The notes beneath the pieces are model-generated. The model was not told the DNA's origin. It made no database searches and saw only the letters and a list, made by a program, of their open reading frames with translations. From contig NZ_JALUYR010000057.1 in the NCBI RefSeq assembly GCF_027012695.1, positions 1 to 64,000 of the forward strand: a stretch of DNA of 64,000 nucleotides, in the 5' to 3' direction. Each line of letters opens with the position of its first letter. Position 1 is the stretch's first letter. Both the position numbers and the translations under genes were made by a program. This document shows, in pieces, positions 26,979-36,133 of the stretch. This stretch comes from Thermococcus sp. Lineage in GTDB: Archaea > Methanobacteriota_B > Thermococci > Thermococcales > Thermococcaceae.

Positions 26979-28604
26979 CTACTTTCTGGGGAGTTCCCCC
27001 CTCTCCCTGAAGTGAGGGCGTCTGGGCCTCCTGAACCTGCCCAGTGGAGAACGGCGCTTTGGCTTGGGGCGAACACGCTTTTTCCGGGTTTTTCTCTGTT
27101 CGCGGAGGTAGTACCACGCCCCCACCGCCAAGATCAGGAAGACCGCAAGGACGAGGACCATCCAGTGCCCCCTGGAACCGCTGCCGCCTGCGGTCGTGGT
27201 GGTCTCTGGTGTGCTCGTTGTGGAGGGCGTGGTCGTTGTGGAACCTGTCGTGGTGGGTGGGGCCGGCGGTTCTACGTAGAGATGGCCACTTATTGAACTG
27301 CTCTCACCCTCCGCCAGCAGGGAAAACTCGTAGTAGATCGTCTTTCCCGCGGGTACCTGGAATTTCACGGTAACCTCACTGATTCCGGGGGGTATGGACT
27401 GCTTTACCGAGTCCCTGTACAGGACGCCCTCATCGGTGGATATGCGGTAGGAGAGCACGCCCTCAACGGGCACGTCGGCGGGGTTCTCTATCAGAACCCG
27501 GAAGGTAACCTCGTTGTCGCCTGTTCTCTCGTAGGAGACGCCCTTGAGAATCGGAGGTGCCAGGACCCTGTAGGTCACCCTGCCCTCGCCCACGACCCTG
27601 TTCCCATAGGTAAGCCCGAGCACCGCGGTGATGTTGCCCGAGACGTTGGTGGGGAGCCGAACCTCGATCACGTTGGTTCCCCCAGTGATGTGAACCGGTT
27701 CCACGGTCTTTGATACTAGGGTTCCGTTTCTGTAGGCCCGCACAGTCAGGTTGAGGTCTATCACCCTTTCCGAGAGGAGCGTAAGATAGGCGGTGTTTTC
27801 CTCGTTGATCTTTACCTCCTCGGACTTCAGGGATACCCCAACAAGCGTTACCCCGAACTTGACCTGAAAGTCCCGGGAGTAGGTGTACTCGCCGTCGGAG
27901 TACCGGATCCTGTAATCCACCCGGTAGACCCCCTCAGGGAGGTCGTATCCCACCGGCACCTCAAACCTCACCAGGTTGTCCCCAGGAATAAAGGTCAGGT
28001 TTCGATCCTCGTGGAAGTAAGCCCTCCCCTTCCCGATGAGTGAGACGCTTCCAAGGGCCCGTATCGGGAAATGGCCCAGGTTGATAACGTGGGAGACAAC
28101 GACTATCCTTTCCCCGTTGAGAACATAGGAGGAACCGGGCCTGCTCGGAACGTAGGCCTCGGCCGCCCTGAAAACAAGGGGTTCGGGTATAACATGGAGG
28201 GGAACCTTCGTAACCAGGATGTACATGGTATTGTCCCCCGTAACGGCCCAGAACCGAAGGTAGAGGGTGTAGTTCCCGCCCGAAACGTTGGACGGACAGG
28301 TCAGGTTATAGGACATGGAATAAACTCTCCCAGGGTTCCAGTTGCCGAAAACCCTCGGGAAAGCCTCGAATCGGAAGCCCTCAACGACCCTTCCCCCGCT
28401 GTCTTCGACCCAGAACTTCTGAAGGCTTACAACCTTGTAGGTGTATCCACCCTCGTTCTTCAAACTTAGCTCTCCCGTGGCATAATCACCCCTAACCACG
28501 GTTATCTCGTCCCTGGTCACGAGGTGCTCGAACTGGGCGGATGCAGGGGGCACAGAGGAGATCACCAGCAACAGCAGAACCAGAAACACCACCGTCTTCC
28601 TCAT
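26979..28604 (-). CDS. Surface protein with polybasic cytoplasmic tail
   Basis: A 541-residue protein with a Sec signal peptide (about 1-23, ending ASA-Q). It has four to five Ig-like/CARDB-like beta modules (for example GDYATGELSLKNEGGYTY and NGERIVVVSHVINLGHFPI) and many N-glycosylation sequons. A Thr/Ser-rich spacer (about 448-473) is followed by a C-terminal membrane segment (WMVLVLAVFLILAVGAWYY) and a tail of about 45 residues rich in Arg and Lys (RKTRKKRVRPKPKRRS and onward). Topology therefore gives an extracellular body and a strongly basic cytoplasmic tail. GGTGAG precedes the ATG. Family not recognised beyond its domain style; it could be an adhesin, receptor or cell-envelope organiser. 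Confidence 0.75.
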   Translation of the reverse strand: MRKTVVFLVLLLLVISSVPPASAQFEHLVTRDEITVVRGDYATGELSLKNEGGYTYKVVSLQKFWVEDSGGRVVEGFRFEAFPRVFGNWNPGRVYSMSYNLTCPSNVSGGNYTLYLRFWAVTGDNTMYILVTKVPLHVIPEPLVFRAAEAYVPSRPGSSYVLNGERIVVVSHVINLGHFPIRALGSVSLIGKGRAYFHEDRNLTFIPGDNLVRFEVPVGYDLPEGVYRVDYRIRYSDGEYTYSRDFQVKFGVTLVGVSLKSEEVKINEENTAYLTLLSERVIDLNLTVRAYRNGTLVSKTVEPVHITGGTNVIEVRLPTNVSGNITAVLGLTYGNRVVGEGRVTYRVLAPPILKGVSYERTGDNEVTFRVLIENPADVPVEGVLSYRISTDEGVLYRDSVKQSIPPGISEVTVKFQVPAGKTIYYEFSLLAEGESSSISGHLYVEPPAPPTTTGSTTTTPSTTSTPETTTTAGGSGSRGHWMVLVLAVFLILAVGAWYYLREQRKTRKKRVRPKPKRRSPLGRFRRPRRPHFRERGELPRK

Positions 28605-28645
28605 CCGTTCTCACCACAGCCCATTGTACTGCTTCCAATATAAAC

Positions 28646-28921
28646 CTACTCCCCGATGGCCAGTACGAGGACCCCTACTACCATCAACCCCAGGGCAAGG
28701 CCCATTGAGAGCAGATAAAGACCCCTTCTGGAGACGTGGGGCCGTATAATGAGGACGAGAACAGCAAGCATCAGGCCATAGATGATTGCAAATACCCCAA
28801 GGGCGACTCTGACCTGAATCCCTGCCAGAAGAAGTATTCCGAGCACCGCCCCGGCCAGCACGGTGACGTGGGGAACCGTGAAGGCCAGGTAATCCCTCAA
28901 CACCCTGGTTTCCTCGTCCAT
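28646..28921 (-). CDS. Small membrane protein, three hydrophobic segments
   Basis: A 91-residue protein (MDEETRVLRDYLAF...) with three predicted membrane helices: about 13-33, 36-58 and 67-88. No motif or family is recognised. The start could be GTG 28930, ATG 28927 or ATG 28921; I use 28921 because GGAG of the overlapping end of the previous gene sits eight bases away. It overlaps or abuts UPF0216 upstream, so the two are co-transcribed. Confidence 0.65.
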   Translation of the reverse strand: MDEETRVLRDYLAFTVPHVTVLAGAVLGILLLAGIQVRVALGVFAIIYGLMLAVLVLIIRPHVSRRGLYLLSMGLALGLMVVGVLVLAIGE

Positions 28922-28926
28922 ATTCA

Positions 28927-29334
28927 TCACTCCGGAACGAATGCGTATGTTGTTGTCGTTGGGAGGGCCCTCCTAATCCTCGGGAGCAGGTACCTGGGGT
29001 ACAGCCCCTCGTCCCTCTCATCCAGGGGGTCGTATGTTCCGAGAACCTTCTCGATGACCTTAACCTCGACCCTTCCACGAACCCTGAAGTAGCCCCTGTG
29101 GAGGGTGCTTATCTCGAGGACTATGGGAACCTTCAGGCGATCGGCTTCATCTTCCTCCAGCAGACTCGCCAGGTATTCGAGTTCGGAGCGTCTGAAGTGG
29201 TGATAACTCCCGTTCCGCAGCCTGACCCTCGGCTCGTCGGACCGGAGCAGTTCGGAGAGCGCCGGCCTGATGGCGGGGAGGTGAAGGTTTATCCCCGCGA
29301 TTTCCCGCATCAAAAGATCCTCCACACCTTGCAT
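28927..29334 (-). CDS. UPF0216 (DUF61) family protein
   Basis: A roughly 135-residue soluble archaeal protein of the UPF0216 family. Recognisable segments are LRNGSYHHFRRSELEYLA and KVPIVLEISTLHRGYFRVRG. The C-terminus contains YPRYLLPRIRRALPTTTTYAFVP. Function is unknown; the many conserved Arg, His and Tyr residues suggest an anion or nucleic acid surface, which is a guess. The start is uncertain: ATG 29334 has TGAGG four bases upstream, while GTG 29355 or 29352 would use GGGGTGG. It shares an operon with the following small membrane protein and has a palindromic promoter. Confidence 0.75.
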   Translation of the reverse strand: MQGVEDLLMREIAGINLHLPAIRPALSELLRSDEPRVRLRNGSYHHFRRSELEYLASLLEEDEADRLKVPIVLEISTLHRGYFRVRGRVEVKVIEKVLGTYDPLDERDEGLYPRYLLPRIRRALPTTTTYAFVPE

Positions 29335-29410
29335 GATCCTCAATGCGGACACCACCCCAAAAGCTTTGTTTGACTTTTAGACGCTAATCTAATAGCCTCT
29401 AGCCCCAAAC

Positions 29411-29430
29411 TTTGACTTATATCTGTCAAA
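29411..29430 (-). promoter_or_regulatory. Palindrome enclosing TATA box of UPF0216 operon
   Basis: TTTGAC (29411-29416) and GTCAAA (29425-29430) form a perfect 6-8-6 inverted repeat whose centre, read on the minus strand, is AGATATAAG, a good TATA box. A third TTTGAC half-site lies at 29369-29374, near the predicted transcription start. A protein bound here would compete directly with TBP. The cognate regulator is unknown. Confidence 0.6.
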
Positions 29431-29445
29431 TTCAAATTTTACCGG

Positions 29446-30279
29446 CTATCCTCCGGTGTGAGCGATGAGCGAGCCCCCGATGATGAACGCCGCGCCGATG
29501 AGCTGCTCCACCGTTAGCCTCTCCCCAAACAATATGAAGGCCAGAACTATCGCAACCACGGGTTCAACGGTCGCTATTATACTGGCCCTGCTCACCTCAA
29601 CTTTCCTCAGCGCGTGGTTGTAGAGGACATAGCCGAGAAAGGTCGGAAAGAGAGCCAGAGCGAGGAGGTAGGGAAGGGCCCCCCTCGGAACGCTGAAGTC
29701 CGCGAAGGGGAGCAGGAACATCAGGCCGAACAGGAGGGTGTAAAAGAGGGCCTTCTCCGGCTCCTCCCTTCTGACCGCAAACTTTCCGAGGACACCGTAG
29801 AGGGCGTAGGTGAAGCCGGTCAGCAGGCCGAAGACGAGCGCCCGGGTTGAAAAGCCTCCCCCCGTCCCGTTGACGAGGACAACGCCGGCCATCACGAGGA
29901 AGAGGGAGAGCAGTTTTCCTGGGGTGAGCCGCTCCCCGAAAAGAATCCTACCCAGGATCATCGAATAAACCGGAGCTGTGTAGAGGAGCAAAACCGCGAA
30001 GGAAACCGATGATATCGTGACGGTATAGAAGTAGAGGCTGTAAAAGAGGAAAACGCTGAAGAACCCGTAGAGGGCGTAGAACTTCAGTCTGGAGCGCTCG
30101 ATGGGGAAACCGATGCCCCTGAGCCTGAGGTACGCAGACAGAAGGGCGACTGCAAAGAAAACCCTGTAAAACACCATCGTGAACGTATCCAAACCAAAGC
30201 CGTCCAAGTATTTGGCGAATATCCCCAGGGTTCCCCACATGCTCGCGGCAAGAAAAACGAAGAGGTAGTCCCTTCCCAT
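29446..30279 (-). CDS. EamA/DMT-superfamily transporter
   Basis: A 277-residue, ten-helix DMT carrier with two EamA repeats. Each repeat ends in the conserved LFGERLT segment (GRILFGERLTPGK and FILFGERLTVEQ). It differs clearly in sequence from the DMT protein at 25.8 kb and is not a recent duplicate. The start ATG 30279 follows GAGGTGAG, ten bases after the stop of nadE, so it is probably the last gene of the 31526-to-29446 operon. Substrate unknown. Confidence 0.87.
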   Translation of the reverse strand: MGRDYLFVFLAASMWGTLGIFAKYLDGFGLDTFTMVFYRVFFAVALLSAYLRLRGIGFPIERSRLKFYALYGFFSVFLFYSLYFYTVTISSVSFAVLLLYTAPVYSMILGRILFGERLTPGKLLSLFLVMAGVVLVNGTGGGFSTRALVFGLLTGFTYALYGVLGKFAVRREEPEKALFYTLLFGLMFLLPFADFSVPRGALPYLLALALFPTFLGYVLYNHALRKVEVSRASIIATVEPVVAIVLAFILFGERLTVEQLIGAAFIIGGSLIAHTGG

Positions 30280-30288
30280 CGACTCACC

Positions 30289-31053
30289 TCAGAATTCAGG
30301 ACCCGTGGGGAGCCTTCTCTTGTGCTCGCTCCTTCTGACGAGGTCCTGAACGTATTCTACCTTTTCAACCGGAACGCCAAGTTCCTCCGCGATTCTCTCC
30401 TTCGGCATCCTGAGGTCGACGAGCCTCCACAGTATCTCGTCCAGCAGGCGGTAGCTTATTCCCAGCTCGTCCTCGTCGGTCTGACCCTCCCAGAGGCCGG
30501 CAGTGGGTTTCTTCTCGATTATCCTCCCGGGGACGCCGAGGAGCCTGGCTATTTCCCACACTTCCGTCTTGTAGAGGTTTATGAGCGGCGCGTAGTCGCT
30601 GGCGCCGTCGCCCCACTTGGTGAAGTAGCCGGTGAGGAACTCGCTCCTGTTGCTCGTTCCGAGCACGAGCCTGTTAAGCTGATTGGCGTGGGCGTAGAGT
30701 AGAACCATCCTCGTTCTGGCCATGATGTTGCCGAGGGAGCGCTTATCCGGTTGAAAGCCAAGCTGGGCAACGAAGGAATCGACGATTGGCTTTATGTCTA
30801 TCTCCCTGCACGCAATCCCCAGGGATGAACAGACCAGCCTGGCGTCATCAACGTCACCCTTCTCGTAGTAGGGCATTATCAGGCCCAGAACTTTCTCATT
30901 TCCGAGAGCTTTAACCGCAAGATGGGCCGTGGTGGCGCTGTCTATTCCACCGCTTATCCCGATGACAACGCCGTCAGCACCCGCTTCATCAACCTTCTCC
31001 CGGATGAAGGCAGTTATCCTCTCAATCGCGGCGTGGTAGTCGAGCTTCCTCAT
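30289..31053 (-). CDS. nadE: NH3-dependent NAD+ synthetase
   Basis: A 254-residue adenylating amidotransferase that converts deamido-NAD+, ATP and ammonia to NAD+. The PP-loop is [10 protein letters not shown] near residues 33-42, and the NAD-site motif [22 protein letters not shown] is present. There is no N-terminal glutaminase domain, so it uses free ammonia or an external donor. Length is typical for the short form. ATG 31053 is preceded by GGGAAGGAG and overlaps the end of the upstream membrane gene by four bases. Confidence 0.94.
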   Translation of the reverse strand: MRKLDYHAAIERITAFIREKVDEAGADGVVIGISGGIDSATTAHLAVKALGNEKVLGLIMPYYEKGDVDDARLVCSSLGIACREIDIKPIVDSFVAQLGFQPDKRSLGNIMARTRMVLLYAHANQLNRLVLGTSNRSEFLTGYFTKWGDGASDYAPLINLYKTEVWEIARLLGVPGRIIEKKPTAGLWEGQTDEDELGISYRLLDEILWRLVDLRMPKERIAEELGVPVEKVEYVQDLVRRSEHKRRLPTGPEF

Positions 31054-31526
31054 CTCCTTCCCTCCCTAACATCCCTCAGGAACTGGGTGTAGCCGATGAA
31101 GGACAGCACAATACCGACCAGCATGATAACGAAGGCCACCATCGAGTAGATGGCGTAGGGGTAATCAACTGCCCTGGCATCGTAACTGTAGTTGACCTCA
31201 CCGTGGAAAACGTAGATAACCGGGCGCATCGAGGGATGCAGGGTTATCGACTCGTTGATGAGGGTGTAGTTCCACATCTCGTTTCCCTGGAGGAGGGAGA
31301 AGGTCGCGTTGTTGGATGAGAGCGTAAGCGTTCTGTTGTGGTAGAGGTACTCGTTTTCGAAACGGTCGTCCCCGAGGTAGTGCATTCCCTCCCCGAGGGT
31401 TCCAGAAGAGGAGTAGTGCCTGTCGACCCGGTAAAGCCCGGCGATCGCTATAAGAAGTGCTATCAGGAGCATCAGAATGCCCGCCCGGAGAACCGGGTAC
31501 GAGAGCGCGTCCCTGAGGGTTCCCAT
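31050..31526 (-). CDS. Two-TM protein with extracytoplasmic domain
   Basis: A 158-residue protein with membrane segments near residues 12-30 ([18 protein letters not shown]) and 123-147, bracketing an external domain of about 90 residues with several Asn-glycosylation sequons (HNRTL, NNATF, NESIT, NYSYD). No family recognised. I use ATG 31526, six bases after GGTGATG, rather than the TTG or ATG codons just upstream. Coupled to nadE by a four-base overlap, but no functional link is evident. Confidence 0.7.
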   Translation of the reverse strand: MGTLRDALSYPVLRAGILMLLIALLIAIAGLYRVDRHYSSSGTLGEGMHYLGDDRFENEYLYHNRTLTLSSNNATFSLLQGNEMWNYTLINESITLHPSMRPVIYVFHGEVNYSYDARAVDYPYAIYSMVAFVIMLVGIVLSFIGYTQFLRDVREGRR

Positions 31527-31556
31527 CGGCATCACCAAACTAAAAGAAAAGGAGGG

Positions 31557-32564
31557 TCAGTACTTGCCCACGAGGTGGCACTCGGCCCAGTGGTTGTGTT
31601 CATATTCGATGAGCTGAGGCTGTTCGACGTCACAGAGTCCCTTCTGGGCGTAAATGCACCTCGGGTGGAAGCGACATCCTGGGGGAATGTCAACGGCGTT
31701 GGGGACCTCACCCTTGATAGGCAGCTCTTTGATGATGTTCCTCCTCTCAGGCTTGGGCTCTGGAACCGCAGCGAGCAGGGCTCTTGTGTACGGGTGGAGC
31801 GGGTTGTCTATGACCTTCTCGACCGGACCCATCTCAACTATCCTTCCGAGGTACATCACCGCCATCCAGTCCGCGAAATACCTGGCCGTTGACATATCGT
31901 GGGTGATGTAGAGGTAGGTGACGCCCATCTTCTCCTTCAGTTCCTTCATCAGCTCCAGGATCTCGGCCCTTATCGAGACGTCGAGCATCGAGACCGGCTC
32001 GTCGGCGACGATGAATGTGGGGTTCAGGATGAGGGCCCTGGCTATGGCCACACGCTGCCTCTGACCACCGGAGAGCATGTGCGGGAATCTGCCGACGTAC
32101 TCCTCGGGCGGGGTTATCTTGACCATTTCAAGGGCCTTGTAGATGAGTTCCTCGCGCTCGGCCTTGGTCTCACCTATACCGTGGATGAGCAGCGGCTCCT
32201 CCAGTATGTCAAAGATCCTGAAGCGCGGGTTCATGGAGCTGAAAGGGTCCTGGAATATTATCTGAACGCGCCTGCGGTAGGCGAGAATCTCCTCCTTGCT
32301 CCTGATGTGGGTGACGTCCCTGCCCTCCAGGTAGATCTTGCCGTCGGTCGGTTCGAGGAGCTTGACTATGAGCTTGCCCGTGGTTGACTTACCGCAGCCG
32401 CTCTCACCTACGAGCGCGAAGACCTGCTGCTTGTATATCTCGAAACTGATGCCGTCAACCGCGTGCACCATTTTCTGGGGAACTCCCCTGAGGGTGTCTA
32501 TGAGACTCCTCTTAATCGGGAAGTACTTCTTCAGGTTTTCAACCTTGAGTATCGGCTCGGCCAT
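31557..32564 (-). CDS. Opp/Dpp ABC importer ATPase, OppF-like
   Basis: A 335-residue ATPase of a peptide/oligosaccharide importer. Walker A is GESGCGKST, Q-loop IFQDPFSSMNPR, signature LSGGQRQR, Walker B FIVADEPVSMLD, and the switch His is in YITHD. The C-terminal extension has the DppD/F cysteine signature CRFHPRCIYAQKGLC, which in this family can ligate a 4Fe-4S cluster. Last gene of the minus-strand operon running from 38706. In Thermococcales, such systems carry either peptides or beta-linked oligosaccharides, and the substrate is not decided by sequence. Confidence 0.92.
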   Translation of the reverse strand: MAEPILKVENLKKYFPIKRSLIDTLRGVPQKMVHAVDGISFEIYKQQVFALVGESGCGKSTTGKLIVKLLEPTDGKIYLEGRDVTHIRSKEEILAYRRRVQIIFQDPFSSMNPRFRIFDILEEPLLIHGIGETKAEREELIYKALEMVKITPPEEYVGRFPHMLSGGQRQRVAIARALILNPTFIVADEPVSMLDVSIRAEILELMKELKEKMGVTYLYITHDMSTARYFADWMAVMYLGRIVEMGPVEKVIDNPLHPYTRALLAAVPEPKPERRNIIKELPIKGEVPNAVDIPPGCRFHPRCIYAQKGLCDVEQPQLIEYEHNHWAECHLVGKY

Positions 32565-32574
32565 TTCTCACACC

Positions 32575-33534
32575 TCACAGCAGCCAGCATGCGGCGTAGT
32601 GGTCCTTATCAATCTCCTTCAGCTCGGGCTCCTGTTCCCTGCAGACCTGCATGACGTATGGGCACCTCGGGTGGAAGCGGCATCCCTTCGGCGGGTTGAT
32701 CAGGTTGGGTGGCTGACCCGGGATGAACTCGAGCCTGTCAATGTCCTCGTGGAGCCTCGGTATCGCCGCGAGCAGCTTCTGTGTGTAGGGATGGGCAGGC
32801 TCGTAGTAGATCTTCTCGCTGTCGCCTATCTCGATGATTTTTCCGGCGTACATGATGGCAACACGGTCGCTGATCTCGGCGAGGATGCTCAGGTCGTGGG
32901 TGATGAATATCATCGAAAGGCCGAGCTCCTTCTTTAGCTTCTTCAGGAGGTTGATGATCTGGGCCTGGACGACGACGTCCAAAGCAGTAGTCGGCTCGTC
33001 CGCTATGACCACCTCCGGCTCGAGGAGAAGGGCGGTCGCTATGATGACGCGCTGCTTCATACCGCCGGAGAGCTCGTGGGGATAGCGGTAAACTATCTCC
33101 GGATCGAGGCCAACGAGTTCGAGGTACTTCTGGGCCCTGTCTATCGCCTCGTCCTTGCTCATTCCCTTGTGGAGGATGAGGGGCTCGACCATCTGGTAGC
33201 CGACGGTGTAGACGGGGTTGAGGGCGTTCATGGCCCCCTGGAAGATCATCGAGATCTTCTGCCAGCGGATCTCCTTTCTGAGAACATCCTCCGGAAGGCC
33301 AACTATCTCCCGCCCGTCAATCTTGATGCTGCCGCTGACTATCTTGCCGGGGGGAGTGGGCATGCCAAGGAGAGTAAAGCCGAGGGAGGACTTACCGCAG
33401 CCGCTCTCCCCGGCAAGTCCAAGCACCTCACCCTTTCTGAGGTTGAAGGTGACGTTGTCCACGGCCTTGACGACACCCTTCGAGGTGAAGTAATACATCT
33501 TGAGATCCTTAACTTCGAGCACGTTTTTTGCCAT
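32575..33534 (-). CDS. Opp/Dpp ABC importer ATPase, OppD-like
   Basis: A 319-residue partner ATPase of the OppF-like protein. Walker A is GESGCGKSS, signature LSGGMKQR, Walker B VVIADEPTTALD, switch His in FITHD. The C-terminal cysteine cluster reads CRFHPRCPYVMQVC. ATG 33534 (MAKNVLEVKDLK) follows GAGGTGGTACGA and is preferred over an upstream start 48 bases away that would overlap the permease gene. Heterodimer with the following gene product. Confidence 0.92.
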   Translation of the reverse strand: MAKNVLEVKDLKMYYFTSKGVVKAVDNVTFNLRKGEVLGLAGESGCGKSSLGFTLLGMPTPPGKIVSGSIKIDGREIVGLPEDVLRKEIRWQKISMIFQGAMNALNPVYTVGYQMVEPLILHKGMSKDEAIDRAQKYLELVGLDPEIVYRYPHELSGGMKQRVIIATALLLEPEVVIADEPTTALDVVVQAQIINLLKKLKKELGLSMIFITHDLSILAEISDRVAIMYAGKIIEIGDSEKIYYEPAHPYTQKLLAAIPRLHEDIDRLEFIPGQPPNLINPPKGCRFHPRCPYVMQVCREQEPELKEIDKDHYAACWLL

Positions 33535-33544
33535 TCGTACCACC

Positions 33545-35005
33545 TCACAGCCTCCTGAGCCTCGGGTTGAGTATCTTGTCAAGGGCCGTTCCTATGAGAA
33601 CGAAGGTCAGACCGACGACCGCTATTCCAAGCCCGGGCGGGAGGACCCACCACCAGTAGCCCTTGGTCGTCGCCGACTGAGCCTGGGCCGCGTTGAGTAT
33701 CTGACCCCACGTTACCGCGCTCGGATCGCCGATACCGAGGAAGCTCAGGGAAGCCTCTGCTATAACGGCTCCAGGAACGCTGAGGGCTATGACCGCGAAG
33801 GCATACGGCAGCAGCTGCGGGAGTATGTGCTTGAAGATTATCCTTCCGTTGCTGGCCCCCAGGGCCTTGGCGGCCTCGATGTAGGTCTGCTCCTTGATCT
33901 GGAGGGCCATACTCCTGGCAATCCTGGCTATTCCCATCCACCCGAAGATAACGAGCAGTGCAACTATGAACCACAGCGTAACCTTTCCAACCGTAGCACC
34001 AATGAGGATGAGTATCGGCAGGCTCGGTATCGAGGCGAAGATCTCGTTGATACGCATGAGCAGTTCGTCCGTGTTGCCACCGAGGTAGGCGCTCGTAACA
34101 CCGTACACGAGGCCTATTATCGTGCTCAGGACCGACACGAGTATGCCTATCGTGAGGGAGACCCTGCTTCCCCAGATTATTCCGGCCCAGAGGTCCCTGC
34201 CGAGGTAGTCGGTGCCCATCGTTCCATAGACCCTGCCGAGGAAGGTCACCTTCATGTTGCTGTAGTCAACCTGGTTGTACTTGGGAGCGGGGTTCTTGAC
34301 GTCGAGCACGAGCTTGTAAGTGCCCCACAGAGGCTCGGGATTCTCTATTATCTTCTCAACATCCATACCCGGCTCAACCTTGGCGAACATCGGGGCTACC
34401 ATGTCGCTGATGAGTATGGTCTGGAGGGGCACCTCAAAGGGAGTTATCTCCCTGCCCTCCGTGACGTTGACGAGCCAGATGTAGACGTTGGTCGAGACCG
34501 TGCTGTCCCTTCCGATGGATATGGTGGTGCTCGAGGTGAGGGGCTTGTTCTTGAGGAGCGGTATCCTCTTTCCATCGGGCCGGAGGAGGTATATGTCCAT
34601 GGTCGGCGCCTGGGATGGAGCGTTTAGGGTCACGTTGAGGCCCCTTATGATTATGCCCTGCGGTCCCTTGTAATATCCCTTGGGAAAGTCGTAGTCGGCC
34701 TCTATTATGGTCTCAGTGTCACTGGGATGGTTTATCTTTAGGTCATCAACGTAGTAGACCCTCTGGGGAACTAGCTTGTGGGAGGTGAACATATTGTACC
34801 AGTTGGGGGGAACGTTCTTGGGGTTGTCCTCCCAGTAGGCCGAGCTCCTCCACTTTTCGGGAAGATCCGGCATCGTGGTGTATGGAGCTGTAAGCGCTAC
34901 CAGTACGAGGAGGACAAGGAGGAGAACACCGGCTATGCCGGTCTTCTCACGCTTGAACTCGGCGAGGAACTCCTTAAATCCTTCCTTGATATCGACCCAT
35001 CTCAT
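33545..35005 (-). CDS. Opp/Dpp ABC permease OppC-like, large external insert
   Basis: A 486-residue permease; ordinary OppC/DppC proteins are about 300. The first membrane segment (about 23-42) is followed by about 220 extra residues before GTDYLGRDLWAGIIWGSR, where the standard DppC core with six segments resumes. The insert starts YWEDNPKNVPPNWYNMF, contains beta-rich stretches (GIIIRGLNVTLNAP, TMDIYLLRPDGKRIPLL) and lies outside the cell. The EAA loop EAAKALGASNGRIIFKH is intact. The same type of insert, with the same opening motif, is in the permease at 44644-45912. GAGGTGATTCACG precedes the ATG. Confidence 0.9.
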   Translation of the reverse strand: MRWVDIKEGFKEFLAEFKREKTGIAGVLLLVLLVLVALTAPYTTMPDLPEKWRSSAYWEDNPKNVPPNWYNMFTSHKLVPQRVYYVDDLKINHPSDTETIIEADYDFPKGYYKGPQGIIIRGLNVTLNAPSQAPTMDIYLLRPDGKRIPLLKNKPLTSSTTISIGRDSTVSTNVYIWLVNVTEGREITPFEVPLQTILISDMVAPMFAKVEPGMDVEKIIENPEPLWGTYKLVLDVKNPAPKYNQVDYSNMKVTFLGRVYGTMGTDYLGRDLWAGIIWGSRVSLTIGILVSVLSTIIGLVYGVTSAYLGGNTDELLMRINEIFASIPSLPILILIGATVGKVTLWFIVALLVIFGWMGIARIARSMALQIKEQTYIEAAKALGASNGRIIFKHILPQLLPYAFAVIALSVPGAVIAEASLSFLGIGDPSAVTWGQILNAAQAQSATTKGYWWWVLPPGLGIAVVGLTFVLIGTALDKILNPRLRRL

Positions 35006-35016
35006 CGTGAATCACC

Positions 35017-36072
35017 TCACATCTTGGCGGAAGCACCGACCTTGACACGCGGGTCGAGGAATCCGTAGACCATGTCCGCGAGGACAACTCCCGCCAGGTA
35101 GAGCACCGTGAAGAAGTACGTGAGTCCTATCAGGAGGTTGGTCTCGTTCTGCTGAAGTGCAACCCAGTAGAGCCTGCCCATTCCTGGGTAGTTAAAGACG
35201 AGCTCACTGATGATGGCACCGCCGAGTGAACCCAGGAGGGCGAAGATGATCATGGTGACTATCGGAGGAGCTGCAGCACGGAGGGCGTGGCCGTAGATGA
35301 TCTTCCTCTCGGGGACACCCTTGGCCCTCGCCGCCATGATGAAGTCCTCCTGGAGGGTGCCGATCATGATGTTCCTGGTCGTCCAGGCCCAGCCGCCGAA
35401 GACGACGAAGACGTAGGTGAAGACGGGAAGGGCGAGCTTCTTGATAACGTCCTTGACGTGCTCCCAGCCGGTCAGCTGTGGGTCGAACATCGAGCTCAGC
35501 GGGAACCAGCCGAGCTTGTAGGCGAAGATCAGGAGAAACATCATTCCCGTCCACCACATCGGCAGGCTGTAGGTCAGGAGCGCAAAAATCGACAGGCTTC
35601 TGTCAAAGAGACTGCCGGCGTGTCTGGCCGCCCTGACACCGAGATATATACCGAGTATGATAACTATTACCGTTGCCGTGGTGAAGAGCAGTATACTCCT
35701 GGGAACGGCAACCTTGATGATCTCCGCAACGTCGTTGGTTCCGAAGATCGGCATGCTGGTCGTCCCAAAATCCAGTTTTAAGGTACGTATCGCCTTACGA
35801 TAAACCTTCTGCCAGTAGGGGATGTTGAGCTCGTACTTCTCCTCCAGGGCCTTCTGCTTCGCGGCCTTGGCCTGTTCAAAGGCTTCCAAACCCTGGCTCT
35901 GCTTGATTTTAGCACCCTCGGTTCTTTCCCACTGCATCAACTCCTCATACATCTTCGAGCGGTTGCTCTCCTCGGCAACTTTAACGAAGAGCGCCGAGAT
36001 TATAAAGGTCACTATCAGCAGCACAAGGATTGCGTTCGCAATTCTAAACAGCAGGTACTTGAGATACCCCAT
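35017..36072 (-). CDS. Opp/Dpp ABC permease OppB-like
   Basis: A 351-residue permease with the DppB core: TM1 at about 9-28, the region LDFGTTSM, then five more segments with the coupling loop AARAKGVPERKIIYGHALR. Between TM1 and the core, about 55 residues form a charged, probably helical external segment (about 32-90, rich in Glu, Lys and Gln). GGGGGTGG precedes ATG 36072. First gene after the binding-protein gene. Confidence 0.92.
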   Translation of the reverse strand: MGYLKYLLFRIANAILVLLIVTFIISALFVKVAEESNRSKMYEELMQWERTEGAKIKQSQGLEAFEQAKAAKQKALEEKYELNIPYWQKVYRKAIRTLKLDFGTTSMPIFGTNDVAEIIKVAVPRSILLFTTATVIVIILGIYLGVRAARHAGSLFDRSLSIFALLTYSLPMWWTGMMFLLIFAYKLGWFPLSSMFDPQLTGWEHVKDVIKKLALPVFTYVFVVFGGWAWTTRNIMIGTLQEDFIMAARAKGVPERKIIYGHALRAAAPPIVTMIIFALLGSLGGAIISELVFNYPGMGRLYWVALQQNETNLLIGLTYFFTVLYLAGVVLADMVYGFLDPRVKVGASAKM

Positions 36073-36133
36073 CTTTCCACCCCCAAGTATACCGATTGGG
36101 TTTGACGTATCTTTTTCAGCATTGTAAAACTGA

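Noticed and set aside
26740-27117. Open frames over the RNase P RNA on both strands
   Set aside because: The interval has the conserved RNA elements and a perfect P1 helix; the frames are chance products of GC-rich RNA sequence.
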